From: Streptomyces shenzhenensis
GTDB taxonomy: Bacteria > Actinomycetota > Actinomycetes > Streptomycetales > Streptomycetaceae
Reading direction: 5' to 3'
Assembly (NCBI RefSeq): GCF_003688995.1
Contig: NZ_PENI01000052.1
Coordinates: 1 to 47,627, forward strand
Length of the DNA: 47,627 nt
Position numbers and translations under genes: made by a program. Positions 1-10,030 of this stretch are shown here, in pieces (position 1 is the first letter of the stretch; each line of letters begins with the position of its first letter). The notes beneath the pieces are model-generated. The model worked only from the letters and a program-made list of their open reading frames with translations, was not told the origin of the DNA and made no database searches.

Positions 1-6
1 CGTAGT

Positions 7-125
7 GTTTCGGTGGTCATAGCGTGAGGGAAACGCCCGGTTACATTCCGAACCCGGAAGCTAAGCCTTACAGCGCCGATGGTACTGCAGGGGGGACCCT
101 GTGGGAGAGTAGGACACCGCCGAAC
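7..125 (+). rRNA. rrf: 5S ribosomal RNA
   Basis: This is the 5S rRNA closing an rRNA operon whose 16S and 23S genes lie left of the window. The sequence matches the Streptomyces 5S consensus closely, including the internal CCGAACCCGGAAG and GGGAGAGTAGGAC segments. The 5' TTCGGTGG can pair with the 3' CCGCCGAA to form helix I. The length of about 119 nt is normal. The exact 5' end could be off by one or two bases. Confidence 0.93.
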
Positions 126-138
126 AAAAATTGAGGGA

Positions 139-168
139 AACCCCCGTGTCTTTGGACACGGGGGTTTT
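139..168 (+). terminator. rRNA operon terminator 1
   Basis: A 12-bp perfect stem (AACCCCCGTGTC at 139-150, GACACGGGGGTT at 155-166) with a 4-nt loop is followed by T residues. It begins 13 nt after the 5S gene. This is a classical intrinsic terminator for the rRNA operon. Confidence 0.9.
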
Positions 169-176
169 CTGCGTTT

Positions 177-209
177 GGGGCCCGACCCGGTCGGGCCCCT
201 TTTCTTTTT
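177..209 (+). terminator. rRNA operon terminator 2, possibly shared
   Basis: A second hairpin has 9-bp arms GGGGCCCGA (177-185) and TCGGGCCCC (191-199) and is followed by TTTTCTTTTT. It backs up the first terminator. It also lies just beyond the stop of the convergent DUF58 gene, so it may act on that transcript too, although no U-tract follows on the minus strand. Confidence 0.85.
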
Positions 210-1517
210 AGAGTCGTCCCGCCGCCTTCAGCGCGAGATACGCGTCCGCCAGTGCCGGAGCCAGGTCGTCCGGTGTCGCGTCGACGACCGTCACTCCATG
301 GCGGCGGAGCTGTTCCGCGGTGCGGTGCCGTTCGGTCTGGGCCTGAGCCGCGGCGGCGGCCTCGTAGACCGCATCGGCGTTGCCGCGAGCGGTCGCCATG
401 CCGGCGATATGGGGATCGGACACCGAGGCCACCAGGACCGTGTGGCGCTGGGTGAGCTGCGCGAGCACCGGAAGGAGTCCCTCTTCGACCGGTGCGGCGT
501 CGAGGGTGGTGAGGAGGACGATCAGGGATCGGCGCGGTGCCGTACGGAGCGCCATGGCGGTGAGGCCGCGCGCGTCCGTCTCGACGAGTTCGGGTTCCAG
601 CGTGGCCATCGCGTTGACCAGGGACGGGAGGACATCACGTGCCGTGCTCCCCTGGACCAGGGCGCGCAGCCGGCGGTCGTAGGCGAGGAGGTCGACCCGG
701 TCGCCCGCGCGGGACGCGAGCGCCGCGAGAAGCAGAGCCGCGTCCATGGAGGCGTCCAGGCGTGGGGCGTCACCGACCCGACCCGCCGAGGTACGGCCGG
801 TGTCCAGGACCAGCAGGATGTGGCGGTCGCGTTCCGGGCGCCAGGTGCGTACGGCCACCGCGGTGTGGCGAGCTGTGGCCCGCCAGTCGATGGAGCGGGT
901 GTCGTCGCCGGGGATGTATTCGCGCAGGCTGTCGAACTCTGTGCCCTCGCCACGGGTCAGGACGCTGGTGCGGCCGTCCAGCTCGCGCAGCCGGGCGAGC
1001 TTCGACGGGAGGTGCTTGCGGCTGGTGAAGGGCGGCAGGACCCGTACCGTCCAGGGAACCCGGTGGGCTCCTTGGCGGGAGAACAGGCCGAGGGGGCCGT
1101 AGGAGCGGATCGTCACGCGGTCGGTCCGGCGGTCACCGCGGCGGGTGGGCCGCAGCCGGGTCGTGACGCGGCGGCGCTCGCCCGGTGGCACGGTGAAGCG
1201 GTGGCGGGAGGCCTCGATCTCCGTGCCGGGCTGCCAACTGCTCGGCGGCCAGGCGTCCCGCAGGCGGGCCCGGAGCGGGCGGCGGGAGGGGTTGGTGACC
1301 GTCAGCGTCACGTCGGCGGTCTCGCCCAGGCGCGCGGACGTGTCGCCGGAACGGGTCAGGACCAGGCGCCGTACGGGCGCCGCGAGGGCGAAGTCGCAGG
1401 CGCAGGCCACGGCCAGCGGGCCGTTGACCGCGAGGATGCCCGTCCAGCCGGGATCCCAGATGCCGACGGGGACGGAGCCGAGGGCCGCCAGCAGGGCGGC
1501 GCGTCCGGTGAGCGGCA

Positions 1518-1518
<1 letters not shown>
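208..1518 (-). CDS. DUF58 domain protein, VWA-like (MoxR partner)
   Basis: A 436-aa protein with two hydrophobic N-terminal segments (about residues 7-48), a beta-rich middle and the DUF58 signature at about residues 194-217 (EFDSLREYIPGDDTRSIDW, then ATARH). A VWA-like strand with LVLDTGRTS follows at about 236-244. DUF58 proteins are commonly encoded beside MoxR AAA+ ATPases and are thought to be their substrate or adaptor partner at the membrane. The ATG shares one base with the moxR stop (TGATG), so the two genes are translationally coupled. This is the last gene of a five-gene operon and ends at a TAA next to the rRNA terminator. Family assignment is firm; the molecular role is inferred from MoxR/VWA systems. 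Confidence 0.93.
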
Positions 1519-2506
<988 letters not shown>

Positions 2507-2510
<4 letters not shown>

Positions 2511-3703
2511 GGACGGCGTACCTCTCTTTCGAGGGCGTCGAGTCGGTCGGTGAGTGCGATGAGTGCTGCGTCGTCGGCGGGCGGAGGCCCGAAGAGGAGG
2601 AAGTGCAGGACCTGTCCGTCGCCGTGGAGGTGGGCGGACAGGGCGGGGAGCAGGGCTTCGGGTGCGTGCGCCTGGGCGACGGGGACGCCTACGAGGGGAG
2701 CGAGGCGGGTGCGGGTGGTGGAGCGAAGAGCGGTGGCGGCGCGGTCCCGGGCGTCGGCCTTGCGGTAGAGGCGGGCGCGGCCTTCGACGGTCTCGGAGGC
2801 GCGGATCGCGACGGGGAGTCTTTCGGGCACGAGGGGGCCGAGCCGGCGTGCCCGCCAGAAGGCGGCGAGGAGCGCGGCGACGAACAGTTGCAGCGTGCCC
2901 CAGAGCCAGCCCGAGGGCAGCAGGTGGAGGAAGTCCTTCTGGTCGCCCGTGCCGGTGGCCGAGGCGTCGGAGAGCGAGGGGAGGTACCAGACCAGATGGG
3001 GACGGGAGCCGAGGAGCTGAAGGGCGAGCGAGGCGTTGCCCTGCTCGTCGAGGCGGTCGTTGTAGAGGATGTCGGGCGCACCGAGGACGACGGTGTCGCC
3101 GTTCCCGGAGATATCGGGGACGCGTACCAGCGTGGCCAGGCGTTGGCTGGGGTAGCACGAGTCGGCGTCGAGGTGGGTGGTGGTGTAGCGGATGCCGCCC
3201 GTGTCCGCCGCGCCCGCGCGTACGGCGGCGGGCAGGCTGCACTCGGGGGAGAGCGTCGACCCGAAGCTGGTGGCGGGGTCCGCGGTCACGCCGGGCGCGA
3301 GTCGTTCTACGGACGAGCTGCCGGCGGCGACGAGGAGGGTGCGCCCGCCGGACCGGGCGGTCGCGGAGTGCAGCGCGCTCTGCCGGCCGGGGGTGAGCAG
3401 GTCGGGTACGGCGACCAGGAGGGTGGTGTCCGGGCCGGCCGCGGCGCGGGCCTCGTCCAGGGTGGTGACCACGCGTGTGGACACGCCGCGGTCGGCGAGC
3501 AGTTCGGCGACCGCGCGGCTGCCGTAGGGGTCGGCGGAGCGGGGGTCGAGGGCGCCGTGCCGGGCGTCGGAGCGGATGACGGCGATCGCGACGGCTCCGG
3601 CGAGGAGCAGCAGGCACGCGAGCACGATGCCCCGCGCGCGGGTCCACACCTGGCGGGCGGTGAGCGAGGCCGAGGTGGACGGGAGGGTGGCCCCGGTGGT
3701 CAT
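2507..3703 (-). CDS. DUF4350 domain membrane protein
   Basis: A 398-aa protein with a transmembrane segment at about 24-43 and a second near the middle (GTLQLFVAALLAAFW). Between them lies an exported or extracytoplasmic DUF4350 domain, which starts in the region DPYGSRAVAELLADRGV. The family often sits in MoxR/DUF58/DUF4129 operons; no catalytic residues are evident. The start overlaps the DUF4129 stop (ATGA) and the stop overlaps the moxR start, which implies tightly coupled expression. Function is unknown; a structural or sensing role in the membrane module is inferred. Confidence 0.9.
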
Positions 3704-4482
3704 TCGGCGGCCCCCTGGCGGCTGGTGTGGGCCGTGCTGAGGCTGCCGGCGGCGAGGGCCGGTTTGCTGCGTTCCAGGTCGCGGTCGAGTTCGGCGAGCC
3801 GGTCGTACGCCTGCCGGCCGGCCTGGCGGCCGCCGTATGTCACGTCGTCGAACTCCCGGGCGGCGGCGCGCAGCCGGTCGGTGTGGGCGGGCAGGACACG
3901 GCCCGCTTCGGAGGCCGCCTCGTCGGCGGTGCGGCCGGGGCGGACGTCGAGCAGGGCGCGCTCTTCGAGGGAGCGGACGACGGCCCGCATCCGCTCCTGG
4001 ACGGCCTGGTTCCAGTGGCCCTGGGCCGCGTGCGCTTCGGCGGCGGCGCGGTGTTCGGCGGCGCTGCGGGGGCGGTCGTCGAAGAGGACGGGGACGGCGA
4101 CCGGACTGCGCCGCGGGGCGCCCAGGCGCCACCACAGGGCGGCCAGTACGGCGAGGACGGCCAGGACCACGACGACCAGGCCGAGCGTCCCCCCGGGGGT
4201 CGCCGAGGCCGCGGTGTCGAGGACTCTGCCGAGCCAGTCCCAGAAGGCGTTCATGGCCCGTTGGAGCAGGCTGGGGTCGTTCTCGTGGTACATCCGCTTG
4301 GCCAGCTCGCGCCGGGCGGCCTCCCGCGCGGGGTCGCGCGGGACGGTCACTGGCGGCTCGTCGCCCGAGCGCGCCAGCGACAGTACGGCCGTGTCGCCCG
4401 CTCGCAGCAGGCCCCGGACGGCCGAGCCGGCGGCGCGCGGCAGGACCGGCGCCGTGCTGAGCACTCCCCCCGCCGGGCTCAC
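3700..4482 (-). CDS. DUF4129 domain membrane protein
   Basis: A 260-aa protein read from a GTG placed 4 nt after the upstream stop, with a GGGGAG ribosome-binding site 8-13 nt before it. One transmembrane segment is at about 99-117. A cytoplasmic-type DUF4129 domain follows, rich in Arg/Ala helices and containing FDDVTYGGRQAG near the C terminus. DUF4129 is often fused to or encoded with transglutaminase-like proteins; no transglutaminase gene is present here. An upstream in-frame ATG at 4572 is rejected because it would overlap the preceding gene by 86 nt and lacks a ribosome-binding site. Confidence 0.88.
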   Translation of the reverse strand: MSPAGGVLSTAPVLPRAAGSAVRGLLRAGDTAVLSLARSGDEPPVTVPRDPAREAARRELAKRMYHENDPSLLQRAMNAFWDWLGRVLDTAASATPGGTLGLVVVVLAVLAVLAALWWRLGAPRRSPVAVPVLFDDRPRSAAEHRAAAEAHAAQGHWNQAVQERMRAVVRSLEERALLDVRPGRTADEAASEAGRVLPAHTDRLRAAAREFDDVTYGGRQAGRQAYDRLAELDRDLERSKPALAAGSLSTAHTSRQGAAE

Positions 4483-4486
4483 CGCG

Positions 4487-5863
4487 TCAGCTCCCCGGGG
4501 TGGCGCCGGGCACGGTCGCGCCGTAGCCCTGGACACCGGCGGCGCGGGCCAGTTCGAGGTCGAGGGCCTCACGGCGGATGCGCTGGTCGATGTAGAGGAG
4601 CACGCTGACGCCCGCGTTGATCGGGAAGGTGATCGTGGATCCGATCACCGAGCCGATGCCGCTGATGACGAGGAACGTCCAGCCGACGTCACCGGTGCCT
4701 TCGAGGAAGCCGGAGAAGCCGTCACCGCTGAGCGCGGCGGCGATCAGGGCGAAGGGGATGACGACGATCGACGCGACGATGTTCGCGATGATCGCGGCGA
4801 GCAGCTGGATGCCGAAGACCCGCCACCAGGAGCCGCGGACCAGCTTGGCGGAGCGGCCCATCGACTTCAGGATGCCCTGCCGTTCCAGCATCAGCGCGGG
4901 CGAGGCCAGCGAGTAGCGGACCATGAGCCACACCACGACGACGGTCGCCCCGAGCAGGCCGAGGACGAGGAGCGCGGCGGTGGCGCCGCCGTCTGCGCCG
5001 GCGACGGCCACGAGTATGCCGGGCAGCGCCCCGCAGAGCAGGATGCCGGCGGCGATGAGCGGCAGCAGGAAGACCAGGCCGAACAGCCTGGGGACCTGCG
5101 GGCGGGCGTCGCGCCAGGCCTCGCCGGTGGTGACGGCCCGGCCGAGCACGGCCCGGCTGGTCACGGTGGTCAGCAGGGCGGTGGCGAGGATGGTGCCGAT
5201 GGAGGAGATCAGCAGGACGGCGACGGAGCCGAGCATCGCCTCGCCCATGGCGCGGGAGACCTCGCCGAGGGTGGCGCTCGGGTCGTTGAGGGCCTCGGTG
5301 CTCGCCGTGTCGTTGAGGACGAGGCCCTGGACGAGGATGACGACGATCTCGGTGACGACCGCGACGGTCAGGGAGATGCCCAGGACCGTGCGCCAGTAGG
5401 TGCGCATGGTGGAGACGGCGCCGTCGAGGATCTCGCCCACACCGAGCGGGCGGAGCGGGATCACGCCGGGCTTGGCCGCGGGCGGGGGGCCGCCCCAGCC
5501 GGCGCCCCAGGCTCCGTAGCCGCCGGGTCCCCCGTACCCGCCGCCCCCGTGGCCGCCGTACCCTCCCTGGCCTCCGTAGCCGCCGGGGCCGTTATGGCCT
5601 CCCTGGCCGCCCCAGCCCGGGCCTGGCGGTGGGGGCGGCGGAGCCTGGCCCGGGGCCGGGGTGCCCGTGGGCGCGGACCACTGGCCGGGTGGCGGCTGCT
5701 CCTTCGACCACTTCGCACCGGGATCCTGCGGGTCCGCGCCCGGCTGATCGACGGGCTGTGCGGGCCCCGGCCGACCGGCGGGGTCGGCAGGGCCGGACGC
5801 GCCGGGTTCCTGCCCGTCGGACGGGGCGGATCCGGGCGAGGCCCAGCCCGGAGTGTCGTTCAT
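4487..5863 (-). CDS. Gly/Pro-rich multi-pass membrane protein (GPDPase membrane-domain type)
   Basis: A 458-aa protein and first gene of the operon. Residues 1 to about 135 are low complexity: acidic/Pro/Ala, then a Pro run, then Gly-Tyr-Gly repeats. After the conserved entry PLRPLGVGEILDGA come roughly six hydrophobic segments, the layout of the glycerophosphoryl-diester-phosphodiesterase membrane domain family. No GDPD catalytic domain is present, so it is not an enzyme on this evidence. The ATG is chosen because AAGGAG lies about 8 nt upstream. An ATG 25 codons earlier lacks a site. The disordered N terminus may be cytoplasmic and could mediate protein contacts, but this is inference. Confidence 0.85.
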   Translation of the reverse strand: MNDTPGWASPGSAPSDGQEPGASGPADPAGRPGPAQPVDQPGADPQDPGAKWSKEQPPPGQWSAPTGTPAPGQAPPPPPPGPGWGGQGGHNGPGGYGGQGGYGGHGGGGYGGPGGYGAWGAGWGGPPPAAKPGVIPLRPLGVGEILDGAVSTMRTYWRTVLGISLTVAVVTEIVVILVQGLVLNDTASTEALNDPSATLGEVSRAMGEAMLGSVAVLLISSIGTILATALLTTVTSRAVLGRAVTTGEAWRDARPQVPRLFGLVFLLPLIAAGILLCGALPGILVAVAGADGGATAALLVLGLLGATVVVVWLMVRYSLASPALMLERQGILKSMGRSAKLVRGSWWRVFGIQLLAAIIANIVASIVVIPFALIAAALSGDGFSGFLEGTGDVGWTFLVISGIGSVIGSTITFPINAGVSVLLYIDQRIRREALDLELARAAGVQGYGATVPGATPGS

Positions 5864-6003
5864 CGAAGCTCCTTCTCGGTGCCCGTCCGCGGGTGCGGCG
5901 GCAGGTTGGCAGCCATCGTGCCATGGGGTGGTGACCACGGGACCGGCCGCGGTAGGGGCTGTACGCCTTCAATTGTCCGTGGGGTACGGGGCAGACTGAC
6001 CGC

Positions 6004-7149
6004 ATGGCTGATCAGGACGCGCACACCGTCGAGGGCAGGCACGCGACCGAGCTACCGGCGATCCGCTGGGAGGAGCCGCCCGAAGGACCCGTACTGGTTC
6101 TTCTCGACCAGACCAGACTGCCGGCCGAGGAGGTCGAGCTGGTGTGCACGGACGCACCGGCCCTGGTCGAGGCGATCCGGTCGCTCGCCGTGCGCGGGGC
6201 GCCGCTGCTCGGGATCGCGGGGGCGTACGGCGTCGCGCTCGCCGCCGCTCGGGGCTTCGACGTGGACGAGGCCGCGGTCGCGCTCCAGGGCGCCCGGCCC
6301 ACTGCGGTGAACCTGTCCGTCGGGGTGCGCAGGGCGCAGGCCGCTCACCGGGCCGTGCTCACCGAGGGCGGGGACCCGCAGCAGGCGGCTGCCGCCGCAC
6401 TGGCCGCCGCGCTGGCGCTGCACCGGGAGGACGCCGAGGCCAGCGCACGGATGGCCGGACACGGGCTGGCGCTGCTGGACGAGCTGCTGCCCGGCGGCGG
6501 GCATCGGATCCTCACGCACTGCAACACCGGGTCACTGGTGTCGGGCGGGGAGGGCACCGCGTTCGCCGTGGCACTCGCCGCGCACCGGAAGGGGCAGTTG
6601 CGCCGGCTGTGGGTCGACGAGACGCGTCCGCTGTTGCAGGGGGCGCGGCTGACGGCGTACGAGGCGGCGCGCAGCGGCATGGCGTACACCTTGCTCACCG
6701 ACAACGCGGCCGGATCGCTGTTCGCGGCGGGGGAGGTGGACGCGGTGCTGATCGGGGCGGACCGCATCGCGGCCGACGGGTCGGTGGCGAACAAGGTGGG
6801 CAGCTATCCGCTCGCCGTGCTCGCGCGGTACCACCATGTGCCGTTCATCGTGGTGGCGCCGGTGACGACGGTGGACCCGGACACTCCGGACGGGGCGTCC
6901 ATCGAGGTCGAGCAACGGCCCGGCTTCGAGGTGACCGAGATCACAGCGGCGCGGGTGTCGATCGGGGGAGCGGGCGGCGGCGTGCCGGTGGCGCCGCTGG
7001 GGACGCAGGTGTACAACCCGGCGTTCGATGTGACGCCGCCGGAGCTGGTGACGGCGATCGTCACCGAGGCGGGCGTCGTCTCGCCGGTGACGGCCGCCGC
7101 GCTCGCCGACCTGCTCTCCGGCCAGGTTGCGCAGCCGCTGGAGGCGTGA
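6004..7149 (+). CDS. mtnA: methylthioribose-1-phosphate isomerase
   Basis: A 381-aa enzyme converting 5-methylthioribose-1-phosphate to the ribulose form in methionine salvage. Family hallmarks are visible: RGAPLLGIAGAYG at 64-76, the catalytic Cys173 in THCNTG, the catalytic Asp253 in GADRIAADG, and NKVGSYPLA after it. The eIF2B-alpha-like fold and length are typical. The gene is divergent from the MoxR operon, with 140 nt between starts, and has no clear Shine-Dalgarno sequence, so translation may be weak or leaderless. No other salvage gene is adjacent. The GGGCGCGCGCCC palindrome at 7160-7171, just past the stop, may aid termination. Confidence 0.95.
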   Translation: MADQDAHTVEGRHATELPAIRWEEPPEGPVLVLLDQTRLPAEEVELVCTDAPALVEAIRSLAVRGAPLLGIAGAYGVALAAARGFDVDEAAVALQGARPTAVNLSVGVRRAQAAHRAVLTEGGDPQQAAAAALAAALALHREDAEASARMAGHGLALLDELLPGGGHRILTHCNTGSLVSGGEGTAFAVALAAHRKGQLRRLWVDETRPLLQGARLTAYEAARSGMAYTLLTDNAAGSLFAAGEVDAVLIGADRIAADGSVANKVGSYPLAVLARYHHVPFIVVAPVTTVDPDTPDGASIEVEQRPGFEVTEITAARVSIGGAGGGVPVAPLGTQVYNPAFDVTPPELVTAIVTEAGVVSPVTAAALADLLSGQVAQPLEA

Positions 7150-7202
7150 GATCGGGGGCGGGCGCGCGCCCTGCGGCCGTCGGCGTGAGTGGCCTGGGCA
7201 GA

Positions 7203-7233
7203 CAGTGACGGTTCAGTACGACTATCGTCACTG
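7203..7233. promoter_or_regulatory. inverted repeat upstream of mtrA
   Basis: Perfect 8-bp arms CAGTGACG (7203-7210) and CGTCACTG (7226-7233) are separated by 15 nt and lie 49 nt before the mtrA ATG. The centre-to-centre distance is about two helical turns, which suits a dimeric regulator. The half-site GTGACG/CGTCAC recurs as a compact palindrome upstream of comF. Autoregulation by MtrA is a natural guess but is not shown by the sequence. Confidence 0.5.
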
Positions 7234-7281
7234 GCCGGTGACCTTGTTCACCTGCGCCGCCTTCGCCGTTATGAGAATGGG

Positions 7282-7971
7282 ATGATGTCGTTTATGAAGG
7301 GACGAGTCCTTGTCGTCGACGACGACACCGCACTGGCCGAGATGCTCGGCATCGTGCTGCGTGGTGAAGGTTTTGAGCCGTCTTTCGTAGCCGACGGCGA
7401 CAAGGCGCTCGCCGCTTTCCGTGAGACCAAGCCCGACCTGGTGCTGCTCGACCTGATGCTGCCCGGCCGGGACGGCATCGAGGTGTGCCGGCTGATCCGG
7501 GCGGAGTCCGGTGTGCCGATCGTGATGCTCACCGCGAAGAGCGACACCGTCGACGTGGTCGTGGGCCTGGAGTCGGGCGCCGACGACTACATCGTCAAGC
7601 CGTTCAAGCCGAAGGAACTGGTGGCCCGGATCCGGGCCCGGCTGCGCAGGTCGGAGGAGCCGGCGCCGGAGCAGCTCACCATCGGTGACCTCGTCATCGA
7701 TGTGGCCGGGCACTCCGTGAAGCGGGACGGGCAGTCGATCGCGCTGACGCCGCTGGAGTTCGATCTGCTGGTCGCGCTGGCCCGCAAGCCGTGGCAGGTG
7801 TTCACCCGCGAGGTCCTGCTGGAGCAGGTCTGGGGTTACCGGCACGCGGCGGACACGCGGCTGGTGAACGTGCACGTACAGCGGCTGCGGTCCAAGGTCG
7901 AGAAGGATCCGGAGCGGCCGGAGATCGTGGTGACCGTCCGTGGTGTCGGTTACAAGGCCGGACCGAGCTGA
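7282..7971 (+). CDS. mtrA: MtrA, OmpR-family response regulator
   Basis: A 229-aa DNA-binding response regulator and partner of MtrB. Receiver features include VVDDD near the N terminus, the phospho-acceptor Asp in LVLLDLMLPG, a conserved Thr in VMLTAK and Lys in IVKPFKP. The winged-helix output domain contains TRLVNVHVQRLRSK and ends VRGVGYKAG. In actinobacteria MtrA controls cell-wall, division and developmental genes, and antibiotic genes in Streptomyces. Three in-frame ATGs lie at 7282, 7285 and 7294, none with a strong ribosome-binding site; I kept the first. The mtrA-mtrB-lpqB order is highly conserved. Confidence 0.96.
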   Translation: MMSFMKGRVLVVDDDTALAEMLGIVLRGEGFEPSFVADGDKALAAFRETKPDLVLLDLMLPGRDGIEVCRLIRAESGVPIVMLTAKSDTVDVVVGLESGADDYIVKPFKPKELVARIRARLRRSEEPAPEQLTIGDLVIDVAGHSVKRDGQSIALTPLEFDLLVALARKPWQVFTREVLLEQVWGYRHAADTRLVNVHVQRLRSKVEKDPERPEIVVTVRGVGYKAGPS

Positions 7972-7972
7972 C

Positions 7973-10030
7973 GTGTCCGGGGACAGTGCCGCTCCGGCTC
8001 CCGGCCGGCCCGGGGACTGTCCGGGGCGGTCTGTCGGCCGGAAGACGGCAGGGTCGCGCTGGGGACGCCTCCTCGAGGGCGGGCTGTTGCAGGGCGGAGT
8101 GCAGGGCAGCCCGGTGCTGCGGCTGTTCATGCGCTGGGTGCGTCGGCCGCTGCTGCCGGTCATGCGGCTGTGGCGGCGCAACATCCAGCTCAAGGTCGTC
8201 GTCACGACGCTGCTGATGTCGCTGGGCGTCGTCCTGCTGCTCGGCTTCGTCGTCATCGGGCAGGTGCGCAACGGCCTCCTGGACGCCAAGGTGAAGGCGT
8301 CGCAGAGCCAGGCCACCGGTGGGTTCGCGGTGGCCAAGCAGAAGGCCGACGAGGCCGCCAGCAGCACCGGTGACGACGCCGCGGCGGACGGGCGGCAGTC
8401 GCAGAACGTCATCCAGTGGATGAGCGACCTCGTCGAGTCGCTCTCCAGCGGCGGACAGGGCGCCTTCGACGTGGTGACGCTCCCGGCGGGCGACGAGAGC
8501 GGCGGCGGACGCAGCCCGCGTGGCTCCGGGTACGTCGACCCGTCCGCCAGCGTGCCCGTGGACCTGCGCACGCGGGTCCACACGAGTACGACCGCGGCCC
8601 AGAGCTACACCCGCATCGTCTACAGCAACGGCAAGGACTCCCAGCCCGCGCTCGTCATCGGCAAGCAGGTCAACGACCCGAACGGGGACCCGTACGAGCT
8701 GTACTACCTCTTCCCGCTCACGCAGGAGGAGAAGTCGCTGAGCCTGGTCAAGGGCACGCTCGCGACCGCCGGGCTCTTCGTCGTCGTACTTCTCGGGGCC
8801 ATCGCGTGGCTGGTGGTGCGGCAGGTCGTGACGCCTGTGCGGATGGCGGCCGGGATCGCCGAGCGGCTGTCGGCCGGGCGTCTTCAGGAGCGGATGAAGG
8901 TCACCGGCGAGGACGACATCGCGCGCCTCGGTGAAGCCTTCAACAAGATGGCGCAGAACCTGCAACTGAAGATCCAGCAACTGGAGGACCTGTCGCGGAT
9001 GCAGCGGCGGTTCGTCTCCGACGTGTCGCACGAGCTGCGTACCCCGCTGACGACCGTACGCATGGCCGCCGACGTGATCCATGAGGCGCGGGAGGACTTC
9101 GACCCGGTGACCGCCCGGTCGGCGGAGCTGCTCGCCGACCAGCTGGACCGCTTCGAGTCGCTGCTCGCCGATCTGCTGGAGATCAGCCGCTTCGACGCGG
9201 GCGCGGCGGCGCTGGAGGCCGAGGCGATAGACCTGCGCGAGGTCGTGCGGCGGGTCGTCAGCGGGGCCGAGCCGCTCGCCGAGCGCAAGGGCAGCCGGAT
9301 ACGCGTCGTCGGCGACCAGCAGCCCGTCGTGGCGGAGGCGGACGCCCGGCGCGTGGAGCGGGTGCTGCGCAATCTCGTCGTCAACGCCGTGGAGCACGGC
9401 GAGGGCAAGGACGTCGTCGTCAAGCTGGCCACGGCCGGTGGTGCGGTCGCGGTCGCGGTGCGCGACTACGGTGTCGGGCTCAAGCCCGGTGAGGCGACCC
9501 GGGTCTTCAGCCGCTTCTGGCGGGCCGACCCGGCACGCGCGCGTACCACCGGCGGTACGGGACTGGGCCTGTCCATCGCCCTGGAGGACGCGCGGCTGCA
9601 CGGAGGCTGGCTGCAGGCGTGGGGCGAGCCGGGCGGCGGTTCGCAGTTCCGGCTGACGCTGCCGCGGACCGCGGACGAGCCACTGCGGGGCTCGCCCATA
9701 CCGCTGGAGCCGAAGGACTCGCGGCGCAACGCGGGACAGGGCGGGGCCGGTCCGTCGCACGGCGGCGAGGACAAGCGGGTCACGGTGCCGGCGCAGACCA
9801 CGGGCGGCCAGGTGCCGCCGCTGCCGCCGCGCGCCCCGATCCCGCAGCGGCTGGCCGCCGCGGCACCGTCCGCGGATCCGACCGCGCTGCCCGGCAGCGG
9901 CGCGCGTGTCGTGTCCCGGCCCGGCGGGACCCTCCGGCACAAGGACGAGGCGCCGACTGCGGACGCGGAGCCGGAGACGGCCGCGGGGGACCCGGACACC
10001 TCATCAGGGGAGGCAATTCGTGGGCGCTGA
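7973..10030 (+). CDS. mtrB: MtrB, sensor histidine kinase
   Basis: A 685-aa membrane kinase. The first transmembrane segment is at about 75-96, an extracellular domain spans about 97-263, and the second transmembrane segment is at about 264-284. A HAMP region follows, then HisKA with the phospho-His (about His353) in FVSDVSHELRTPL. The HATPase has N-box LRNLVVNAVEHG, G1 DYGVGL and GGTGLGLS. A tail of about 121 residues rich in Pro, Gly and Ala follows the kinase core and looks disordered. The GTG start is one base after the mtrA stop. An ATG at 7940 would overlap mtrA by 32 nt and is less likely. It phosphorylates MtrA; the sensed signal is unknown from sequence. Confidence 0.95.
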   Translation: MSGDSAAPAPGRPGDCPGRSVGRKTAGSRWGRLLEGGLLQGGVQGSPVLRLFMRWVRRPLLPVMRLWRRNIQLKVVVTTLLMSLGVVLLLGFVVIGQVRNGLLDAKVKASQSQATGGFAVAKQKADEAASSTGDDAAADGRQSQNVIQWMSDLVESLSSGGQGAFDVVTLPAGDESGGGRSPRGSGYVDPSASVPVDLRTRVHTSTTAAQSYTRIVYSNGKDSQPALVIGKQVNDPNGDPYELYYLFPLTQEEKSLSLVKGTLATAGLFVVVLLGAIAWLVVRQVVTPVRMAAGIAERLSAGRLQERMKVTGEDDIARLGEAFNKMAQNLQLKIQQLEDLSRMQRRFVSDVSHELRTPLTTVRMAADVIHEAREDFDPVTARSAELLADQLDRFESLLADLLEISRFDAGAAALEAEAIDLREVVRRVVSGAEPLAERKGSRIRVVGDQQPVVAEADARRVERVLRNLVVNAVEHGEGKDVVVKLATAGGAVAVAVRDYGVGLKPGEATRVFSRFWRADPARARTTGGTGLGLSIALEDARLHGGWLQAWGEPGGGSQFRLTLPRTADEPLRGSPIPLEPKDSRRNAGQGGAGPSHGGEDKRVTVPAQTTGGQVPPLPPRAPIPQRLAAAAPSADPTALPGSGARVVSRPGGTLRHKDEAPTADAEPETAAGDPDTSSGEAIRGR

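Noticed and set aside
5461..5720. Short repeated GC-rich DNA resembling a repeat array
   Set aside because: The repetition comes from Gly-Gly-Tyr and Pro codons of the membrane protein's low-complexity N terminus; there are no spacers or constant repeats as in CRISPR.
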